NCBI GenBank assembly: GCA_947632175.1 | Contig: CANROC010000004.1 | Span: 1-64,000, forward strand | Reading direction: 5' to 3' | DNA: 64,000 nucleotides | Source of the DNA: an uncultured Oscillospiraceae bacterium | GTDB taxonomy: Bacteria; Bacillota; Clostridia; Oscillospirales; Oscillospiraceae | Part shown: positions 7,361 to 16,684 of the stretch, in pieces | Layout of the letters: each line of letters opens with the position of its first letter | Numbering within the stretch: the stretch's first letter is position 1 | Position numbers and translations under genes: made by a program | Notes under the pieces: model-generated | Told to the model about the DNA's origin: nothing | The model's input: the letters and a program-made list of their open reading frames with translations, nothing else | The model's database searches: none

Positions 7361-9724
7361 ATGATATTACCCAAAAACCTGATGACAGAAGAAGATATTA
7401 AATTGCAATATATTACCCCTGCGATTACTGCCAAATGGAGTCAATCTAAAATTACGATGGAAACAAAAATAACAGATGGCAGGATTAATTTAAAGGGTAA
7501 TATTGCCGTGCGTGAAAAGCCAAAGAAGGCAGATTATATCCTTTATTTAAATGCCAATAATCCCATTGCGATTATTGAGGCAAAAGACAACAATCATTCT
7601 GTTTCATACGGGCTCCAGCAGGCGAAAACATATGCGCAAATGTTAGATATCCCATTTGCGTTCAGCTCGAATGGGGACGGCTTTGCAGAATACGATTTTC
7701 TTACGGGATCTGAACGAGAGTTTTCTATGAATGAGTTTCCGACAGAAGACGAACTCGTTGCAAGATATAAGGTCGAAGTCAACGATGGCAAAGGATTATC
7801 TTTGCAAGAAGAGTCTATCCTTTCGCAGCCATACTATACAAGTTACAACACCTATGCGCCGAGATACTATCAGAGAATTGCCGTAAACCGCACGTTAGCT
7901 GCCATTGCAAAAGGTCAAGACCGTTTGCTGCTCGTTATGGCTACCGGCACGGGAAAGACATATACGGCTTTTCAAATCGTATATCGTTTGTTGAAGTCGG
8001 GCTTAAAGAAAAAGGTGCTTTACCTTGCCGACAGAAATATTCTTGTTGATCAGTCCATTCAGCAGGATTTCTCTCCACTTGAAAAAACGATACATAAGAT
8101 TAACTTTGCGAAAGACGATCCCGTTACCATCACTTCTCACGAAGTCTATTTCTCCCTTTATCAGCAGCTCGCAGGTAACGAAGAAAATGAAGACGAAAAT
8201 ACTTGCGAAGAAATCGTGAGCCGCTTTGAAAAGTTGTTTAATAAAGACTTCTTTGACCTGATCATCGTTGACGAGTGTCACAGAGGTTCTGCAAAAAAGG
8301 ATAGCAACTGGCGTAAAATACTGGAATACTTTTCATCTGCAACGCAAATTGGTATGACTGCAACGCCGAAAGAGACAAAGTATATCTCTAACATTGATTA
8401 CTTTGGTGAGCCGGTTTACACATACAGCCTGAGAGAAGGCATTGAAGACGGATTCCTTGCACCATTCAGAGTGATCAATATCAAAACAAATATAGGCGAA
8501 GGGTGGAGACCATTCGCCGGACAATGTGACAAGAACGGCGTACCGATCGAGGACAGAATATATACCAACAGCGATTTTGACTACAACATTATTCTTGAAG
8601 ATAGAGTTTATGAAGTGGCAAAGGAAATTACGGAATACTTAAAGAGTACCGGCAGAATGCAGAAAACGATCGTATTCTGTGCTAACGAAGACCACGCTGA
8701 GCGTATGAGGGCCGCCCTGAACAACCTCAATGCGGATATGTGTCAGAAGAATGCCGATTATGTTGTTCGCATTACCGGTTCCGATGTTTACGGTAAAAGT
8801 AAGCTGGATTATTTTATTTCCGTATCCTCTGAATATCCCGTGATCGCAACAACTTCAAAATTGCTGTCCACAGGCGCGGACTGTAAGATGACAAAACTGA
8901 TCGTTCTTGATGAAATGATCAGTTCTATGACCGAATTCAAACAGATCATCGGCAGAGGGACAAGGCTTCGTGAAAAAGATGGGAAGACACATTTTGTTGT
9001 GATGGATTTCCGCAATGTAACTCGTCTTTTTGCCGATCCCGAGTGGGACGGCCCAATCGAGATCGCCCCCAACTATTCGCCAAAATCGGTTAAACCAGGA
9101 CCCGCGCTTGTTGATCCGCCGCAGCCGCCGATTTCTCCGATTCCGCCGAAAACGAAACCGATTGTTACAGAGGACGGCTGTAATGTCGAGATCATTGGAA
9201 AAGTGGTATCCGTTTATGACGCAAACGGGAAGCTGCTTAGGCAGGAAAGCATCGTTGACTATACGAAATCCAATATTGTCGGCAAATATGCTTCTCTTGA
9301 CAATTTCATTAAAACGTGGACGACTTCGGAGAAAAAAGAAGCCATTCGAGAACTGCTGAAAGAACAAGGCATCGACCTTGAGCAAATGAAAACGGATCAA
9401 GGAATGACCGATGTAGACGACTTCGATTTTATTTGTCACGTTGCCTATGACCAAAAGCCACTCACTCGCCGTGAGCGCGTGAACAATGTCAAAAAGCGCG
9501 ATTTTTTGAGCAAATACAGCGGCGCGGCAAGAGAGGTGCTGGAAGCGCTTCTGGATAAGTATATGAACATCGGTATTTACGAGATCGAAAAAACCGAAAT
9601 TCTTCAGCTTGATCCCTTAAAAAAATTCGGCAAACCATCAAAAATTGCCACATACTTTGGCGGTAAGGCCGGCTATCTCCGAGCGATAAAAGAATTGGAA
9701 GAAGAATTATATAAAGCAAGCTAA
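7361..9724 (+). CDS. hsdR: Type I restriction enzyme, R (motor/nuclease) subunit
   Basis: A 787-residue protein that cuts unmodified foreign DNA after ATP-driven translocation. The N-terminal PD-(D/E)xK nuclease is visible as KADYILYL (Asp58) and IIEAKD (Glu73, Lys75). An SF2 motor follows: MATGTGKT (Walker A, Lys199), DECH (304-307), GMTATP, and the C-terminal motifs TTSKLLSTGADC and IGRGTRLREKDGK. A C-terminal HsdS/HsdM-contacting region completes it. The size fits the shorter EcoEI-like R subunits. Ribosome site AGGAGG. First gene of a tight operon (next gene 9 bases on), AT-rich compared with the host chromosome. Confidence 0.95.
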   Translation: MILPKNLMTEEDIKLQYITPAITAKWSQSKITMETKITDGRINLKGNIAVREKPKKADYILYLNANNPIAIIEAKDNNHSVSYGLQQAKTYAQMLDIPFAFSSNGDGFAEYDFLTGSEREFSMNEFPTEDELVARYKVEVNDGKGLSLQEESILSQPYYTSYNTYAPRYYQRIAVNRTLAAIAKGQDRLLLVMATGTGKTYTAFQIVYRLLKSGLKKKVLYLADRNILVDQSIQQDFSPLEKTIHKINFAKDDPVTITSHEVYFSLYQQLAGNEENEDENTCEEIVSRFEKLFNKDFFDLIIVDECHRGSAKKDSNWRKILEYFSSATQIGMTATPKETKYISNIDYFGEPVYTYSLREGIEDGFLAPFRVINIKTNIGEGWRPFAGQCDKNGVPIEDRIYTNSDFDYNIILEDRVYEVAKEITEYLKSTGRMQKTIVFCANEDHAERMRAALNNLNADMCQKNADYVVRITGSDVYGKSKLDYFISVSSEYPVIATTSKLLSTGADCKMTKLIVLDEMISSMTEFKQIIGRGTRLREKDGKTHFVVMDFRNVTRLFADPEWDGPIEIAPNYSPKSVKPGPALVDPPQPPISPIPPKTKPIVTEDGCNVEIIGKVVSVYDANGKLLRQESIVDYTKSNIVGKYASLDNFIKTWTTSEKKEAIRELLKEQGIDLEQMKTDQGMTDVDDFDFICHVAYDQKPLTRRERVNNVKKRDFLSKYSGAAREVLEALLDKYMNIGIYEIEKTEILQLDPLKKFGKPSKIATYFGGKAGYLRAIKELEEELYKAS

Positions 9725-9733
9725 GGTGATTGA

Positions 9734-10348
9734 ATGGAACATATGCGCATTTGCGATCTTACACCTACGGAATTTGAAAAGTATTGTTATGAGTTTTTAA
9801 AATGTTATGCAGCAAAAGAAAAGCTACAAGATTTTAAGATAACCCATGATACAAAAATCAAAGTTTCCGATGGAAAGTACCAGATTGATATTTATGCTGA
9901 GTTTTCTGCTATGGGATCTCGATTCAAAGTTCTTTGTGAGTGTAAGAAATACAAAAATAGGGTAAATAGAGATAAAGTGGCGATTTTGCATCAAAAACTT
10001 GAAAGCCTTGGTGCCCAAAAGGGTATTTTGATTTCAACAAGCGACTTTCAAAGCGGTGCTGTTGAATATGCTAAAAAACACGGAATTACGCTAATTCGTG
10101 TGGATGACTATCACTTTGAATATCTTTCTCACTCAAGCAACAAACCAGAGGATGATGATAATGATCCGTTCCTCTACGCTGAAAAGCATATGCCGCCATA
10201 CGTTGCCTTTGATTGCACAGCCGATCCCGAGGAACCTCTGAAAATATATCCCACACGGGAAATGGTTAAAGAAATCCTCATAGAACAGAACCACAAAATT
10301 AAAGAGATATTAGGCATTGACGTACCTCTTGACTTTTCAGAAATATAA
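9734..10348 (+). CDS. Mrr-like restriction endonuclease inside the hsd operon
   Basis: A 204-residue protein with a restriction-endonuclease fold of the Mrr/RecB-like type. An N-terminal helix (TPTEFEKYCYEFLK) is followed by YQIDIYAEF (Asp52) and LCECKKY (Glu69, Lys71), the D...ExK catalytic set, then KVAILHQKLESLGAQKG and the ILISTSDFQSGAVEYAKKHGI strand-helix typical of Mrr_cat domains. The C-terminal 70 residues are not recognised. It lies between hsdR and hsdM, 9 and 20 bases from its neighbours, so it is surely part of the operon. It may be an extra nuclease guarding against modified DNA or an effector. Base composition is the most AT-rich of the operon, suggesting separate acquisition. 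Confidence 0.8.
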   Translation: MEHMRICDLTPTEFEKYCYEFLKCYAAKEKLQDFKITHDTKIKVSDGKYQIDIYAEFSAMGSRFKVLCECKKYKNRVNRDKVAILHQKLESLGAQKGILISTSDFQSGAVEYAKKHGITLIRVDDYHFEYLSHSSNKPEDDDNDPFLYAEKHMPPYVAFDCTADPEEPLKIYPTREMVKEILIEQNHKIKEILGIDVPLDFSEI

Positions 10349-10368
10349 GAAAGCGCAGGTTAATTGAC

Positions 10369-11847
10369 ATGAGCAACCTTTCAGGATTTGTAAAAAGACT
10401 TCGTGACATTATGCGCAATGATGCAGGAATCAACGGTGATGCCCAACGTATTGAGCAGATCGCATGGATGCTCTTTTTGAAAGTATATGATGCAAAAGAA
10501 CAAGATTGGGAATGGGGCGACGACAACTATGTTTCCATCATCCCCGAAGCGTGCCGTTGGGCAAATTGGGCGGCGGACGACCGTTCCGGCTCCGCGATGA
10601 CCGGGGATAGATTGCTTGAATTTGTGAATAACACTCTTTTCCCAACGCTTAAGAATTTGCCTGTAACGGCATCCACTCCCATCAAAAAGGCAATTGTGCA
10701 GACCACCTTTGCCGATGCCAACAACTATATGAAGGACGGCGTTCTCCTCCGTCAGGTGATCAATGTCATCGACGAGCTCGACCTTTCCGACTATGAAGAA
10801 AGCCATGCTTTCGGTGAAATTTACGAGTCCATCCTGAAAGAACTCCAAAGCGCGGGCAGCGCAGGCGAGTTTTATACCCCACGTGCCGTAACCGACTTTA
10901 TGGCGCAGATGATCAAGCCCAGGATCGGCGAGAAGATGGCGGATTTTGCCTGCGGTACGGGCGGCTTTATCACAAGCTGGCTGAAAGAACTGGACAAGCA
11001 GGTCAAAACGACCGAAGATCAACAGGCTTACGGCAATTCCATTTACGGGATCGAGAAAAAGCAGTTTCCTTATATGCTTTGTATCACCAATATGCTTCTG
11101 CACGACCTGGATGTTCCGCAGGTATTCCATGCGAACTCCCTGCTTCATGACGTATTGGACTATACCGAGAGCGATCAATTCGATGTTATCCTGATGAATC
11201 CCCCTTACGGCGGCAGTGAGAAAGCGGAAGTCAAAAATCATTTTCCGTCCGACCTCGCAAGCTCCGAGACTGCCGATCTCTTTATGTCGGTGATCATGTA
11301 TCGCTTAAAGAAAAACGGACGCGCGGCGGTGATCCTGCCCGACGGGTTCCTGTTCGGCACGGATAACGCCAAGGTAAACATCAAAAAGAAATTGCTGTCC
11401 GAATTTAACCTGCACACCATCGTGCGTATGCCGAGCAGCGTCTTTTCCCCTTATACGTCCATAACGACCAATATTTTGTTCTTCGACCGCACCAAACCCA
11501 CCGAGGAAACTTGGTTCTACCGTTTGGATATGCCGGAGGGATATAAGCATTTCTCCAAAACCAAACCGATGAAACCGGAGCATTTTGCCCCTGTTCTTGC
11601 ATGGTGGAACGACCGACGGGAAATAACGGTCGACGGCTTTGATAAAGCAAAGAAATATACTGTTCAACAGCTCACCGAAGAACTGGGCTACAATTTCGAT
11701 CAATGCGGGTACCCTCACATGGAAGAAGAAATTCTCGATCCCATGGACCTGATCCGGCGGTATCAGGAGGAGCGCGCTTCCTTAAACGCGGAAATCGATC
11801 GTGTACTGGCCGAAATCACTGCCATGTTAGGAGGGACGGCACAATGA
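10369..11847 (+). CDS. hsdM: Type I restriction-modification, DNA methyltransferase (M) subunit
   Basis: A 492-residue N6-adenine methyltransferase that protects host DNA and builds the M2S complex. The N-terminal helical HsdM_N domain (residues 1-150) is followed by the N6_Mtase core with SAM-binding DFACGTGGF (192-200) and the catalytic NPPY (277-280). EFYTPRAV, also a family hallmark, precedes the core. The C terminus is helical. Its stop codon overlaps the hsdS start (ATGA, 11844-11847), which couples M and S synthesis. Confidence 0.96.
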   Translation: MSNLSGFVKRLRDIMRNDAGINGDAQRIEQIAWMLFLKVYDAKEQDWEWGDDNYVSIIPEACRWANWAADDRSGSAMTGDRLLEFVNNTLFPTLKNLPVTASTPIKKAIVQTTFADANNYMKDGVLLRQVINVIDELDLSDYEESHAFGEIYESILKELQSAGSAGEFYTPRAVTDFMAQMIKPRIGEKMADFACGTGGFITSWLKELDKQVKTTEDQQAYGNSIYGIEKKQFPYMLCITNMLLHDLDVPQVFHANSLLHDVLDYTESDQFDVILMNPPYGGSEKAEVKNHFPSDLASSETADLFMSVIMYRLKKNGRAAVILPDGFLFGTDNAKVNIKKKLLSEFNLHTIVRMPSSVFSPYTSITTNILFFDRTKPTEETWFYRLDMPEGYKHFSKTKPMKPEHFAPVLAWWNDRREITVDGFDKAKKYTVQQLTEELGYNFDQCGYPHMEEEILDPMDLIRRYQEERASLNAEIDRVLAEITAMLGGTAQ

Positions 11848-13298
11848 CCCCACAGGAGTTGAAAAACAGCATTTTGCAGCTTGCGATCCAGGGAAAACTC
11901 GTGGAACAGCGCCCCGAAGAGGGCACCGGCGAGGAACTTTACCAAAAAATTCAGGCGGAAAAACAGGCACTCATCAAGGCGGGGAAGATAAAAAAGGGGA
12001 AGCCCCTGCCCGAAATCTCAGACGACGAAAAGCCGTTTGATATTCCGGAGAGTTGGGTTTGGGTAAGGCTCGGGGAAATATCAACTTATTCTCATACTAA
12101 AGAAAAAATCAGTGCCAAACAAATTACAGATTCTTTGTGGTGCCTTGATTTGGAAGATATCGAAAAAGATACTGGGAAAATATTGAATATCTGTTTAGCT
12201 TCCGAAAGACAAATTGCAGGAGATAAAGTCAAATTCTACAAAGGGCAGATTTTATACAGCAAATTGCGCCCATATTTAAAAAAGATACTGACTGCGACAG
12301 GCGACGGTATATGCTCATCTGAAATTGTTCCGTTTAGTACATACGGAAATATTGATTCTGATTTTATAGTAAATTATTTAAAATCACCTTATGTTGATTT
12401 TACTATAAATTCAGTGACATACGGCGTTAAAATGCCAAGGGTCGGGACGGATACCATGATAAATCTATTAGTCCCCCTCCCACCCCTCGCCGAGCAGAAG
12501 CGAATCGTCGCAAAAATCGAGGAACTTCTGCCCTATATCGACCGCTACGAGCAAGCATGGAGCAGACTGGAGGACTTTAACAAGCGTTTCCCTGTGGATA
12601 TGCAGAAATCCATTCTCCAGATGGCTATTCAAGGCAAATTGGTGGAGCAGTGGTCGGAAGAAGGCACGGGGGAGGAACTATATCGGGAAATTCAGGCAGA
12701 AAAGCAGCGGCTGAGCAAAGAGGGGAAGATCAAAAAAGGAAAGCCTTTGCCGGAGATCACGGAGGAGGAAAAGCCGTTTGATATTCCGGAGAGTTGGAAA
12801 TGGGTGAGGCTGTCCGAGGTAATTGATGTCAGAGATGGGACTCACGATACACCGAAATATGTTGCTAATGGCGTTCCACTTGTCACAAGCAAAAACCTAA
12901 TTGATGGGCGTATCGATTTTGATACAGCAAAATTGATTTCAAAAGAAGATTCAGCATCAATTAACCTTCGTTCCGGCGTTGATGACGGCGATATTCTTTT
13001 TGCTATGATAGGCACTATCGGTAACCCGGTTTTAGTAAAGAAAAATCGGGATTTCTGCATTAAGAATATGGCTCTTTTCAAGCCGATTGGCAAAGATAGT
13101 TTCTGCATGGAATATTTGCTGTCCTTTTTAAAAATAGCTCAAAATAATATGAAAAAAATAGCGAGCGCAAGCGTACAGTCGTTTGTTTCCCTATCATTGT
13201 TGCGAAATTATCTTTTCCCCCTCCCGCCCCTCTCCGAGCAGAAGCGAATCGTCGCAAAGTTAGAGGAAATCCTGCCGCTGTGCGAAGAATTGAAATGA
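11844..13298 (+). CDS. hsdS: Type I restriction-modification, specificity (S) subunit
   Basis: A 484-residue protein that recognises the bipartite DNA site. It has two target-recognition domains, each preceded by the same ~70-residue block (SILQLAIQGKLVEQ ... KKGKPLPEI ... FDIPESW.WVRL): once at residues about 7-75 and again near 255-325. Each TRD ends with PLPPLAEQKRIVAK or PLPPLSEQKRIVAK before the conserved helices. The start ATG overlaps the hsdM stop, with GGAGGG just upstream; a longer in-frame extension back to 11703 lies inside hsdM and is not real. The two DNA-contacting halves differ strongly, so the target should be asymmetric. The nearly identical blocks invite TRD swapping by recombination. 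Confidence 0.95.
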   Translation: MTPQELKNSILQLAIQGKLVEQRPEEGTGEELYQKIQAEKQALIKAGKIKKGKPLPEISDDEKPFDIPESWVWVRLGEISTYSHTKEKISAKQITDSLWCLDLEDIEKDTGKILNICLASERQIAGDKVKFYKGQILYSKLRPYLKKILTATGDGICSSEIVPFSTYGNIDSDFIVNYLKSPYVDFTINSVTYGVKMPRVGTDTMINLLVPLPPLAEQKRIVAKIEELLPYIDRYEQAWSRLEDFNKRFPVDMQKSILQMAIQGKLVEQWSEEGTGEELYREIQAEKQRLSKEGKIKKGKPLPEITEEEKPFDIPESWKWVRLSEVIDVRDGTHDTPKYVANGVPLVTSKNLIDGRIDFDTAKLISKEDSASINLRSGVDDGDILFAMIGTIGNPVLVKKNRDFCIKNMALFKPIGKDSFCMEYLLSFLKIAQNNMKKIASASVQSFVSLSLLRNYLFPLPPLSEQKRIVAKLEEILPLCEELK

Positions 13299-13307
13299 GG
13301 TGAAAAA

Positions 13308-13763
13308 ATGTCAGTATTTGATGATTTCGAAACGATTCTTGATTATGCTCATATGTGGAACTGGGCACCAGATTGGAATGTAGTCAAAGATATTTATTCG
13401 CGTATTCCGGAATCTTATTCCGTTCTGACGCCATTTGCCTATTCTTATCTTGAAGAGCTGATTCGTTCAACAACATCAGAGTATGGAGTCCCGTTTCTTG
13501 ACCGAAATGGTAAGAAAAATAATTTCAAGGTTGGAACGGGATTGATAAAACTTGCCAAAGAGGAGAATGCGGATAAGCCGGAATATATCGCATTATTGGA
13601 TAAGGCGAAAAAATACTTCCAGTATACATACGAAGATCCTACCGATGAAAATGGTCGTAACAAGGTAGTTCATGGTCATTTACATCCGCGTTTCTGGAGT
13701 CAAGAAGCGTTTGAGCAGCTAATTCATGATATAGCAGAATTGTCACCGTTTGCGGGGTTTTGA
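13308..13763 (+). CDS. Small HEPN-type protein, probable RNase effector of the restriction operon
   Basis: A 151-residue protein of mostly helical character. Near the C terminus, GRNKVVHGH contains Arg117-Asn118-x3-His122, the RNxxxH (Rx4-6H) motif that forms the active site of HEPN RNases. It starts 9 bases after hsdS with an AGGTG ribosome site, so it is co-transcribed with the restriction genes. HEPN proteins often act as abortive-infection RNases or as toxins, and the anticodon nuclease PrrC sits in an hsd locus in a comparable way. Whether this one is active, and what silences it, is not visible. An alternative is a non-catalytic HEPN accessory protein. Confidence 0.65.
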   Translation: MSVFDDFETILDYAHMWNWAPDWNVVKDIYSRIPESYSVLTPFAYSYLEELIRSTTSEYGVPFLDRNGKKNNFKVGTGLIKLAKEENADKPEYIALLDKAKKYFQYTYEDPTDENGRNKVVHGHLHPRFWSQEAFEQLIHDIAELSPFAGF

Positions 13764-13860
13764 TCAGCCTTAATTGATTGCGTGATTCCCTCGAACAGAA
13801 ATGAAATAGAAAAGCAAAGACGGGAACTACTTAGAGACTTAAAAAGCAAGGAGAAAAGTT

Positions 13861-16572
13861 ATGCCCAATATTGATGATCGCATTCGAAATATCGACAATG
13901 TAATCTGCCGTCATATCGCGAGCGCAGGCTTCTCTCCTCGCGGAGCCGTTTCTCAGGATATTTTGGCTCAACTGCGTAACTTCATTGAGCATATTATGCT
14001 GAAATTTTACGCGAATGGCGGAGATATTGAAAACACATATCCCAATATATGTGCTGCAATTGAATTCGTTCAAACACGCGGAGATCTGAAAGTGTTATAT
14101 AAATTTCATGACTACCTTCAGATTGTAGCATCACACTATACACTCGATGAGGAAAATTCTGAAAGGTTGATGCTGAAGTATTATCAGAATCTACTTGAAG
14201 TTAAAAATTTGCTTCACGACAGATTCGGTATGGATGTCCTCTCAAATCTTAACGATTTTCCGCTCCATGTGGATGAGGTTCTGCAGGAGTATTATGAAAA
14301 GATTGCCGAAAAAATATGCCGGTATGATGTAAGAAATGCCGTAACTACAGATAAATACTACATTCAGAAAATCAAACCGTTTTTTGTCAATCATCAAGTA
14401 TACTATGAAGTCACTTTCACGCCCGCAAATGATTATGCGAGCAAATCAAATAGAGTAATTGCTTTCACCAGAATCAGAATTACAGATTACTACTCAGCAA
14501 GATTTTCTCTTTCCAACGATAGTATAGAAATATTAGGAAAGACCATGCCTGTTCTTGTTATTACAGGATGGGAAGTTGCAATAAGAGACTGCGAATATAA
14601 AAACTTCATATCAATTCTTTGCGGTCAGCAGAAAACGGTTAGCTATAAAGAGCAGCAGAATATCAGCCGATATCTTACAGCGACAGGTTTCAATCTTGCT
14701 GATTTAATGGATTTCCCGGACTCCGCATTTAATGAAGCAATGGCTATTATATGCGCTGATATTAGAAATCCAATCTTTGTGCCAGCATTAGAAGCGAGTA
14801 GGAATATTATCAGAAACCATAGTTCTGGAGAAAATATACTAAGGTATTTTCTTTATCAAATGAATAATAAGGTTATCAAGGCGCAGCGCCAATCAAATTC
14901 TAACGATAACCTATCTGATTTATATTTACAGAATGGATGCATACCGTTTGATACAATGCCATTCATCAGTTCTCTGATTGGCCACAATCCTCGATTAAGC
15001 GATTTGTTTGATTGCATACATGCCCAAGAAAGAAAGCATGAGCTTCTTGCCCGCTTTGTCCGCAACAACACGGAAATTAACGGCGAATTGTTTGCTACCG
15101 TCAGAGACATAGAGGGATTTGACAATATTGCGAGTTTGGCGCAGAAGTATAATGAAAAGCTGTGGTTTGGGCATAGAGAGCATGGTAAGCTGGTTATTGA
15201 AAATGGGCAGATTTTCATCAATGGTTACAAGGACGATACTTGTAAAATTATTAACAAGCTAAAACTCTTGTCATCTTCCGGCATCCAAAACTATTCAAAT
15301 TCTGTCGATGCATGGCTTTATGGGCCGAATTCTGGAGTGGACTGTGAGGAGAAAAAAGCTGCTTTACGGCAGATGTATGAGAACTCGAGAGTTGCGCTCA
15401 TATATGGTTCTGCTGGCACCGGAAAATCAACTTTGATTAATCATGTGGCACACTTTTTCGCTAACAAGAGGAAATTATTCCTTTGCCAAACAAATCCAGC
15501 AGTCGATAATCTAAAGCGCAGAGTTACGGCATCAAATTGCACATTCCTTACGATCTCTAAATTCTTATGGCGAGAAAATGTTCCAACAGAGTACGACTTA
15601 TTGATTATTGACGAATCCAGTACAGTCAGTAATGATGACATGCGTAAAGTATTGGAAAAAGCGACCTTTCAGCTTCTTCTATTAGTTGGGGACACATACC
15701 AGATTAGCTCTATACGTTTTGGTAACTGGTTTAGTGTAGCACGCGCTTTTGTGCCCGAAACTTCTGTATTTGAGTTAACCGTTCCATATAGGAGCAATGA
15801 TGATAATCTGAAATTGCTCTGGGCGCGGGTTAGGAATATGGATGATACCATTTTGGAGCTTATTGCGCGTCAGGAATACTCCATTACTTTGGACGCGTCA
15901 ATTTTTGATAATGCAGAGGATGATGAAATAATTTTGTGTCTGAATTATGATGGGCTATACGGCATAAATAACATCAATCGCTTCTTGCAAGAAAGCAATC
16001 CTAATGAGACAGTTCAATGGGGTATCCAACAATATAAAATTGGTGACCCGGTTTTATTCAATGAATCCGACAGGTTTGCTCCCGTAATATACAACAACAT
16101 GAAAGGAAAAATTGTCGGGATAGAAGTTTTTAACCCTGACGAAGCTGCTGGCTATATTCAGTTTGATGTTGAGCTAACTAAAGTTATAAACGGCATGGAT
16201 GCCTGGATGTGCGATTTTGAATTATTGGGAAATTCGGAACGGGGGAATTCTGTAGTCCGCTTCAAAGTATACAAAACAAGAAGCACAGATGAAGATGATG
16301 AAGGAAGCTCAAGGGCTGTTGTACCGTTCCAAGTAGCTTATGCAGTATCAATACATAAGGCTCAGGGATTAGAATTCCGCTCAGTCAAGATTGTTATCAC
16401 TGATGAGGTGGATGAGCTTATCACGCATAATATTTTTTACACGGCAATAACAAGAGCCCAAAGCAAGCTGCGAATTTACTGGACTCCAGAAGTAGAGAAT
16501 AAAGTCCTCACCAGCATCCAGCCAAGAAATATAAATAAGGATGTCGGATTGTTAAGACGGTATATTCGATAA
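13861..16572 (+). CDS. SF1 (RecD/UvrD-like) helicase with a HEPN-type N terminus
   Basis: A 903-residue protein. The C-terminal half is a superfamily 1 helicase: GSAGTGKS (Walker A, 516-523), LLIIDESS (Asp584, Glu585), VGDTYQISSI (motif III), VPYRS (motif IV-like), VSIHKAQGLEF (motif V, His832) and YTAITRAQSKL (motif VI). Residues about 1-480 match no domain I know, but QLRNFIEHIMLKFY holds Arg39-Asn40-x3-His44, an RNxxxH HEPN-like motif in a helical setting. The gene lies 97 bases after the small HEPN gene, with a GGAG ribosome site. A helicase that senses unusual nucleic acid and carries an RNase module would fit an anti-phage role. The helicase call is firm; the HEPN call is tentative. Confidence 0.8.
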   Translation: MPNIDDRIRNIDNVICRHIASAGFSPRGAVSQDILAQLRNFIEHIMLKFYANGGDIENTYPNICAAIEFVQTRGDLKVLYKFHDYLQIVASHYTLDEENSERLMLKYYQNLLEVKNLLHDRFGMDVLSNLNDFPLHVDEVLQEYYEKIAEKICRYDVRNAVTTDKYYIQKIKPFFVNHQVYYEVTFTPANDYASKSNRVIAFTRIRITDYYSARFSLSNDSIEILGKTMPVLVITGWEVAIRDCEYKNFISILCGQQKTVSYKEQQNISRYLTATGFNLADLMDFPDSAFNEAMAIICADIRNPIFVPALEASRNIIRNHSSGENILRYFLYQMNNKVIKAQRQSNSNDNLSDLYLQNGCIPFDTMPFISSLIGHNPRLSDLFDCIHAQERKHELLARFVRNNTEINGELFATVRDIEGFDNIASLAQKYNEKLWFGHREHGKLVIENGQIFINGYKDDTCKIINKLKLLSSSGIQNYSNSVDAWLYGPNSGVDCEEKKAALRQMYENSRVALIYGSAGTGKSTLINHVAHFFANKRKLFLCQTNPAVDNLKRRVTASNCTFLTISKFLWRENVPTEYDLLIIDESSTVSNDDMRKVLEKATFQLLLLVGDTYQISSIRFGNWFSVARAFVPETSVFELTVPYRSNDDNLKLLWARVRNMDDTILELIARQEYSITLDASIFDNAEDDEIILCLNYDGLYGINNINRFLQESNPNETVQWGIQQYKIGDPVLFNESDRFAPVIYNNMKGKIVGIEVFNPDEAAGYIQFDVELTKVINGMDAWMCDFELLGNSERGNSVVRFKVYKTRSTDEDDEGSSRAVVPFQVAYAVSIHKAQGLEFRSVKIVITDEVDELITHNIFYTAITRAQSKLRIYWTPEVENKVLTSIQPRNINKDVGLLRRYIR

Positions 16573-16684
16573 TACTTGCGAGAGAGTAGCCTCTATGAAA
16601 TAACCAGTCCGCTCATTTAACACCTTTGCACATTTCCCGTGCTGTCAGTAGAATATAATCAAACAAAACTATGGAGGTTTGATT

